Source: an uncultured Spirochaetia bacterium (lineage in GTDB: Bacteria; Spirochaetota; UBA4802; JAGODF01). Taken from it: a stretch of 17,670 bases of DNA. Positions 14,071 through 17,670 of the stretch are shown piece after piece. Positions within the stretch are counted from its first letter, which is position 1, and every line of letters begins with the position of its first letter. The notes beneath the pieces were generated by a model. The model was not told where the DNA came from, made no database searches, and was given only the letters and a program-made list of their open reading frames with translations. The position numbers were made by a program, and so were the translations under genes. The DNA lies in assembly GCA_937967705.1 (NCBI GenBank), contig CALCJG010000357.1, positions 1-17,670 of the forward strand, written 5' to 3'.

Positions 14071-16239
14071 ATGAAAAAAACCGGTTTTTTCCGTATGCTG
14101 ATGATTCCCTCTCTGATTCTCTTCGTGGGTGGGATATGCCTTGGGATGATGACCCATTTTATCACCGAACCTGTGAAGATCAAGACGGTCTGGGTTGCAA
14201 TAGCGGGAATTCTCATTCTTGTAACCGTGCTCTTTTTTTTCTATCATCTCTATCTCATGCTGTCCATCCGTATGGTATTTAGAAAAGACTTTACTGCGGA
14301 GGGCTTGACCTCTCAGCTGATACGTCGGATGGCTGCAATTCCCAGAAGACTCTATATCTTTTCACTCAGCTTCTTCGTTCTGGCGCCGGCCCTGTATACG
14401 GCTCTGCAGTTTCTGAGGAAGACTCCTCCTGCCATGGGAAGCGTGGCCATTGTGACCTTCTGTTCGATGGGGTTGGGTATAATCGTAGGCAACATGATTC
14501 ATCTCTATCTTACGCCCCGTATCATCAGCATCGGTGAGAGGTTAAGCAGCGAGATCCGCAGGATCCAGTTAAAGCATAAGATCATCCTGCCGGTTATCAA
14601 CATGGTTCTCGTCCTGCTGATCGTCCTTTCGCTTTTTGCCTACATTTCTGCGCGCAACATCTTTTCACCCGCAGGGATGGAGAGAAACTTTTTTCATTTC
14701 AAGTATCAGCTTCAGCGCATCACAGATGACTATGCTGATGCCGGGGGAAAGGACATCAATGCCTATTACATCGAAAGGTTAAAAGCCGACGAGGCTTTGA
14801 ATCCCGATTTCTATTTCATTCTGAACGGGAAGGGGCATGTGCTGGATTCCAGCTTCAGGGATACTGTTGGGCTCAATGCGTTGACCGATCTGGAAAAGGA
14901 CTGGAAGATTACGGCACATTTCCGGGAAAACGTCGAAGGGCTTCTCGGAGGAGCGGAGGGGACGGCGCCTGTCTATTTCAGGCGTTTCGTTTTTTATACC
15001 TTTTATCACCCGATAAAAAATACGGATCTATTCATTATGTCCGGCGTGCTTTCCAACCGGTTTCTCGAGAGCATTAATGATCTTGCGGGAGCCATGGTGA
15101 TTATAGGCTGGATCTTCCTTATAATGATTACGGTATATTCCCTTTATGAAACCTCCAAGAAATTCCGGCCATTGCTGGAAGCTGCGAGATTCCTGGAAAG
15201 AATCTCCCAGGGGGATATGACATCTCGGAAGGTTGAAGTCAGTTATGAAAGCGGTGATGAGATCAGCTACATGATACGGGCCCTGGAGAACATGGCGGAA
15301 ATCTTTTATGAGATAACCAGAAACCTGAAGCTGGCAACGGTAGACCTCGTGGAGATGGCGAATAACATACGGGCTACGAGCCGGGAGGTGTCCGATGATA
15401 ATCAGACTCAGGCGAGTACCATCGAGGAGTTTTCCGCCTCGGTGGAGGAGATCACCACTTCCATTGAGATGATCGCTAAAAACGTGAATACCCAGTATCA
15501 GAAGACGGACGAGGTGTTTCACTCCATCGAGAAGTTCGACCTGTCCATGAAGAAGATTCTAGAAAACACGGAACAGGCGGAGCAGGTGGCCGAGGTGTCT
15601 TATCAGAATGTGGCGGAAATAGAAGGGAATATCACCGCCACGGTGGAAGAGATCAAGTCCATCGAGGAGAGTTCCCTTAAGGTGGCGGATACACTATCGG
15701 TCATAAAGGACATCTCGGATCAGATCAATCTCCTCTCGCTGAATGCTTCCATTGAAGCTGCCAGAGCGGGGGACGCCGGGCGCGGCTTTGCAGTCGTGGC
15801 CGACGAGGTGGGAAAACTGGCTGAGCGCACCAACACAGAGGCCAAGCAGATTGAGACCCTCATCCTTGAGAGCGGAAGGCGGGTGAACGAAGGGATAGAA
15901 GTGATTCGGCAGATATCCGATTCCATCCATAAGATGATGGACTCCGTGCGCAATACCTCGGACATCATCGTGGGGATAGCCTTCCATTCCAAATCCTTCG
16001 TGGACGATGTGGGAAAAGTCTTCATGGAGGTCAAATCCCTCACGGATCTCTCCAACGAAAATGCCGTGGCCACGGAGGAGCAGCTTCACACGACCAAAGA
16101 GGTCATAGCCGCGATCGATCAGATGAACAAATCCGTGCAGAAAACGACTTTGAGCGTACAGGGCTACATGTCCATCGTGGACAAGCTATCGGCTCATGCC
16201 AGCCGAATATCCCGTTTGATGGAAAATATCAGAATTTAA
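14071..16239 (+). CDS. Methyl-accepting chemotaxis protein with six membrane helices
   Basis: This receptor controls CheA through a cytoplasmic coiled coil. I choose ATG 14071 (722 residues, MKKTGFFRMLMIPSL); a GTG at 14008 and an ATG at 14044 are in frame but have no Shine-Dalgarno and add a poorly hydrophobic leader. Predicted helices: about 8-30, 40-65, 93-113, 122-146, 170-194 and 337-359. Between helices 5 and 6 is an extracytoplasmic domain of about 140 residues with a PAS/Cache-like stretch (FYFILNGKGHVLDSS, 248-261). A HAMP-like linker (360-412) and a long helical signalling region follow, with the hairpin tip DQINLLSLNASIEAARAGDAG (from about 550) and GRGFAVVADEVGKLAERT. There is no NWETF-type CheR tether at the end. 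Its stop interleaves with that of fmt. The ligand is unknown. Confidence 0.93.
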   Translation: MKKTGFFRMLMIPSLILFVGGICLGMMTHFITEPVKIKTVWVAIAGILILVTVLFFFYHLYLMLSIRMVFRKDFTAEGLTSQLIRRMAAIPRRLYIFSLSFFVLAPALYTALQFLRKTPPAMGSVAIVTFCSMGLGIIVGNMIHLYLTPRIISIGERLSSEIRRIQLKHKIILPVINMVLVLLIVLSLFAYISARNIFSPAGMERNFFHFKYQLQRITDDYADAGGKDINAYYIERLKADEALNPDFYFILNGKGHVLDSSFRDTVGLNALTDLEKDWKITAHFRENVEGLLGGAEGTAPVYFRRFVFYTFYHPIKNTDLFIMSGVLSNRFLESINDLAGAMVIIGWIFLIMITVYSLYETSKKFRPLLEAARFLERISQGDMTSRKVEVSYESGDEISYMIRALENMAEIFYEITRNLKLATVDLVEMANNIRATSREVSDDNQTQASTIEEFSASVEEITTSIEMIAKNVNTQYQKTDEVFHSIEKFDLSMKKILENTEQAEQVAEVSYQNVAEIEGNITATVEEIKSIEESSLKVADTLSVIKDISDQINLLSLNASIEAARAGDAGRGFAVVADEVGKLAERTNTEAKQIETLILESGRRVNEGIEVIRQISDSIHKMMDSVRNTSDIIVGIAFHSKSFVDDVGKVFMEVKSLTDLSNENAVATEEQLHTTKEVIAAIDQMNKSVQKTTLSVQGYMSIVDKLSAHASRISRLMENIRI

Positions 16240-17168
16240 ACAAATCTCTCGCCTGGTTCCAGCCGGTACCCGTTGAGGAAGGCAAGACCGTCCATCTCTT
16301 TCTTGGTTTCGGGCTGAATGCCGAGTATTTCCAGCATCCCCCCGCCGGTTCCTGCCAGCAGCCTCTTCTTCTGAAAGCGGATCAGTTCTCCCGGCACGGC
16401 CGACATCACCCCGCAATCCCCGGGAAGAGCGGTCTTCCAGATGCGCATGTTCTTTTCGCGAAAGGTGGTCCAGGCGACGGGTTTGGGGTTGAGACCCCGG
16501 ACGAGATTGTGGAGGGCCTCTGCGGGCAGCTTCCAGTCGATACGGGCCGTGTCCCGGTTGATCTTGCCACAATAGGTGGCACGTTCTTCCTCCTGGGGGC
16601 GGGGGGTGATGATTCCTGAGGCGAGACCTTTGATGGTTTCGATCAGCATGTCCGCACCGAGGGGCAGGACGCGGTCGTAGAGATCCCCTGCGGTCATGTT
16701 TATGTCCAAAGGAAGGGGTTTTTGCAGAAGGATATCCCCCGCATCCAGCCTTTCGTTGATCAACTGGACGGTAATCCCCGTTTCATGCTCGCCCTGAATG
16801 AGGGCCCAGGGTATGGGCGCGGCTCCGCGGAAAAGCGGCAGCAGCGAGGGGTGGAGGTTGATGGTTCTGAACGGGGGGGCGTTGAAGACCTCCGGGGGAA
16901 TCAGCTTTCCGTAGGCTACCACCACAAAGATTTCAGCCTGACAGGTTTTGATTTCCTGGAGGAATCCTTCATCTCTGAGACGTGCGGGCTGAATGAGCCT
17001 GTAGCCCTTCTGAAGGGAAAGTTCCTTTACGGGATTAAAGCGGAGCTTCTGATTGCGGCCGGCCGGCTTGTCCTCCCCCGTAACCACGAAGGCGATCTCG
17101 AAGGCTCCGCCAAGCCTGTCCAGGCAGAAGGAGGCTATCTCCGGTGTGCCGAAAAATCCGATTTTCAT
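16236..17168 (-). CDS. fmt: Methionyl-tRNA formyltransferase
   Basis: Fmt formylates initiator Met-tRNA using 10-formyltetrahydrofolate. The 310-residue product has the N-terminal Rossmann-like domain starting MKIGFFGTPEIASFCLDRL, the loop DKPAGRNQKL, and the catalytic segment INLHPSLLPLFRGAAPIPWA with N104 and H106. The third catalytic residue is D142 in LDAGDILLQ. The C-terminal OB-like tRNA-binding domain (about 205-310) includes NLVRGLNPKPVAWTTF. On the minus strand its start overlaps the def stop by ATGA (17165-17168), the classic def-fmt pair, so the two are translationally coupled. Its TAA interleaves with the TAA of the chemotaxis gene within TTAA at 16236-16239, which leaves no room for a separate terminator. 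Confidence 0.97.
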   Translation of the reverse strand: MKIGFFGTPEIASFCLDRLGGAFEIAFVVTGEDKPAGRNQKLRFNPVKELSLQKGYRLIQPARLRDEGFLQEIKTCQAEIFVVVAYGKLIPPEVFNAPPFRTINLHPSLLPLFRGAAPIPWALIQGEHETGITVQLINERLDAGDILLQKPLPLDINMTAGDLYDRVLPLGADMLIETIKGLASGIITPRPQEEERATYCGKINRDTARIDWKLPAEALHNLVRGLNPKPVAWTTFREKNMRIWKTALPGDCGVMSAVPGELIRFQKKRLLAGTGGGMLEILGIQPETKKEMDGLAFLNGYRLEPGERFV

Positions 17169-17627
17169 GAGGCTTTGTTGAGCTTCTTGATCTTTTTCAG
17201 CTCGCCGGTGAGTTCCCTGCGGATGTAATCCTCCAGGTGATCGATGAAGAGAATGCCGTTGAGGTGATCGATCTCATGCTGAAGGACGCGGGCCAGAAGT
17301 CCGTCGGCATCGAACGTAATTTCCTTCTGCTCCGGAGTCATTGCCCTGAGGCTGATCTCGGCCGGTCGGTAGATGTCCTTCATGATGCCGGGTACGGAAA
17401 GGCACCCTTCCTCGATGACGGTCTCCTCCTCGGAGAGGGCCGTGATCACGGGATTGATGAGAGCCAATCGGGGTCCCTTGTAGGACTGCAAATCGAGGAC
17501 GACAATCCTTTTTGAGAGGTCAATCTGCGGTGCTGCAAGGCCAATCCCCTTCTCCTTGCGCATTAGGGTAAACATATCCTCGATGATGTCCTGTATGCTC
17601 TGATCTATCTGGGTTACCTCCCTGGCT
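17165..17627 (-). CDS. def: Peptide deformylase, 5' end missing at the contig edge
   Basis: Def removes the formyl group from nascent N-terminal Met; it is a Fe/Zn metalloenzyme. All three family motifs are present: GIGLAAPQ (motif I), EGCLS with the metal-binding Cys (motif II), and QHEIDHLNG with two metal His and the catalytic Glu (motif III). Genuine sequence covers about 153 codons and begins within AREVTQIDQSIQDIIEDMF. The true N-terminus, probably 10-20 residues, is missing. An open frame continues to a GTG at 17644 and would give MCSSD before the next residue, but those codons are sequencing adapter (from 17628), so the coding region is ended here. The gene is followed directly by fmt with an ATGA overlap. 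Confidence 0.95.
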
Positions 17628-17670
17628 AGATCGGAAGAGCACACGTCTGAACTCCAGTCACGAGTGGATA
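17628..17670. other. Illumina TruSeq adapter with index (assembly contamination)
   Basis: From 17628 to the end the sequence is AGATCGGAAGAGC, then ACACGTCTGAACTCCAGTCAC, which is the standard TruSeq read-1 adapter (34 bases). It is followed by GAGTGGATA, which corresponds to index 23 (GAGTGG) and the first bases of the constant region as I remember the kit sequence. It is not part of the genome. It shows that the window ends at the end of an assembled contig and that the reads were not fully trimmed. Confidence 0.98.

Noticed and set aside
15028..15522. 164-residue minus-strand open frame inside the chemotaxis receptor
   Set aside because: It is antisense to the HAMP and coiled-coil region, whose heptad-rich codons keep the complementary frame open.
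16186..16572. 128-residue minus-strand open frame overlapping the end of the receptor gene and fmt
   Set aside because: It lies in a shifted frame within fmt, which has full family motifs; the translation is Arg/Gly-rich and typical of a shadow in GC-rich DNA.
17628..17644. MCSSD as the genuine N-terminus of peptide deformylase
   Set aside because: These codons are the reverse complement of an Illumina adapter, not genomic sequence.

Overview
The window reads as bacterial chromosomal DNA, most likely from an uncultivated or metagenome-assembled member of the Spirochaetota. The RpoA sequence resembles leptospiral alpha subunits as I remember them: an N-terminal [11 protein letters not shown] segment and a SKHYSD segment in the C-terminal domain. 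The DUF2225 gene, the many-helix chemotaxis receptor and the exported proteins of no recognised family fit the same group. The phylum call is moderate; order and genus are not supported. I see no rRNA, tRNA, CRISPR array, phage gene, transposase or integrase.

Layout. (1) 1-4480, plus strand: the distal spc operon running into the alpha operon, with the end of secY, then map, infA, rpmJ, rpsM, rpsK, rpsD, rpoA and rplQ. It closes on a hairpin at 4504-4536 that can terminate transcription from both sides. (2) 4556-5530, minus strand: an exported lysine-rich protein of unknown family with a strong-looking promoter. (3) 5781-7438: a DUF2225 gene overlapping truA. (4) 7633-9563: a predicted outer-membrane barrel protein overlapping, by ATGA, a predicted lipoprotein; both are unassigned and sit behind a TTGACA-type promoter. 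(5) 9579-11902: aspartokinase and D-Ala-D-Ala ligase, joined by a 1-base overlap. (6) 11985-13882: a HAD hydrolase, phosphatidylserine synthase and moaC. (7) 14071-16239: a six-helix methyl-accepting chemotaxis protein, converging on (8) def-fmt on the minus strand, with stop codons interleaved in the tetranucleotide TTAA.

Functional themes. The first block makes translation and transcription machinery. The last pair processes initiator Met, and map in the first block completes formyl-Met maturation, so all three N-terminal methionine enzymes lie in one window. The middle genes supply cell-envelope precursors (aspartate-family phosphorylation feeding diaminopimelate, D-Ala-D-Ala, phosphatidylserine) next to exported envelope proteins.

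The most important practical observation is that the last 43 bases (17628-17670) are an Illumina TruSeq adapter with an index, not genome. The def gene is therefore truncated, and its apparent N-terminus (MCSSD) is encoded by adapter. I found no convincing new multi-gene system. The best biological leads are the diverged DNA-contact helix of the RNA polymerase alpha C-terminal domain, the barrel/lipoprotein pair with its dyad-flanked promoter, and the unusual receptor architecture. No gap between genes exceeds 300 bases; the longest is the 250-base divergent region 5531-5780.
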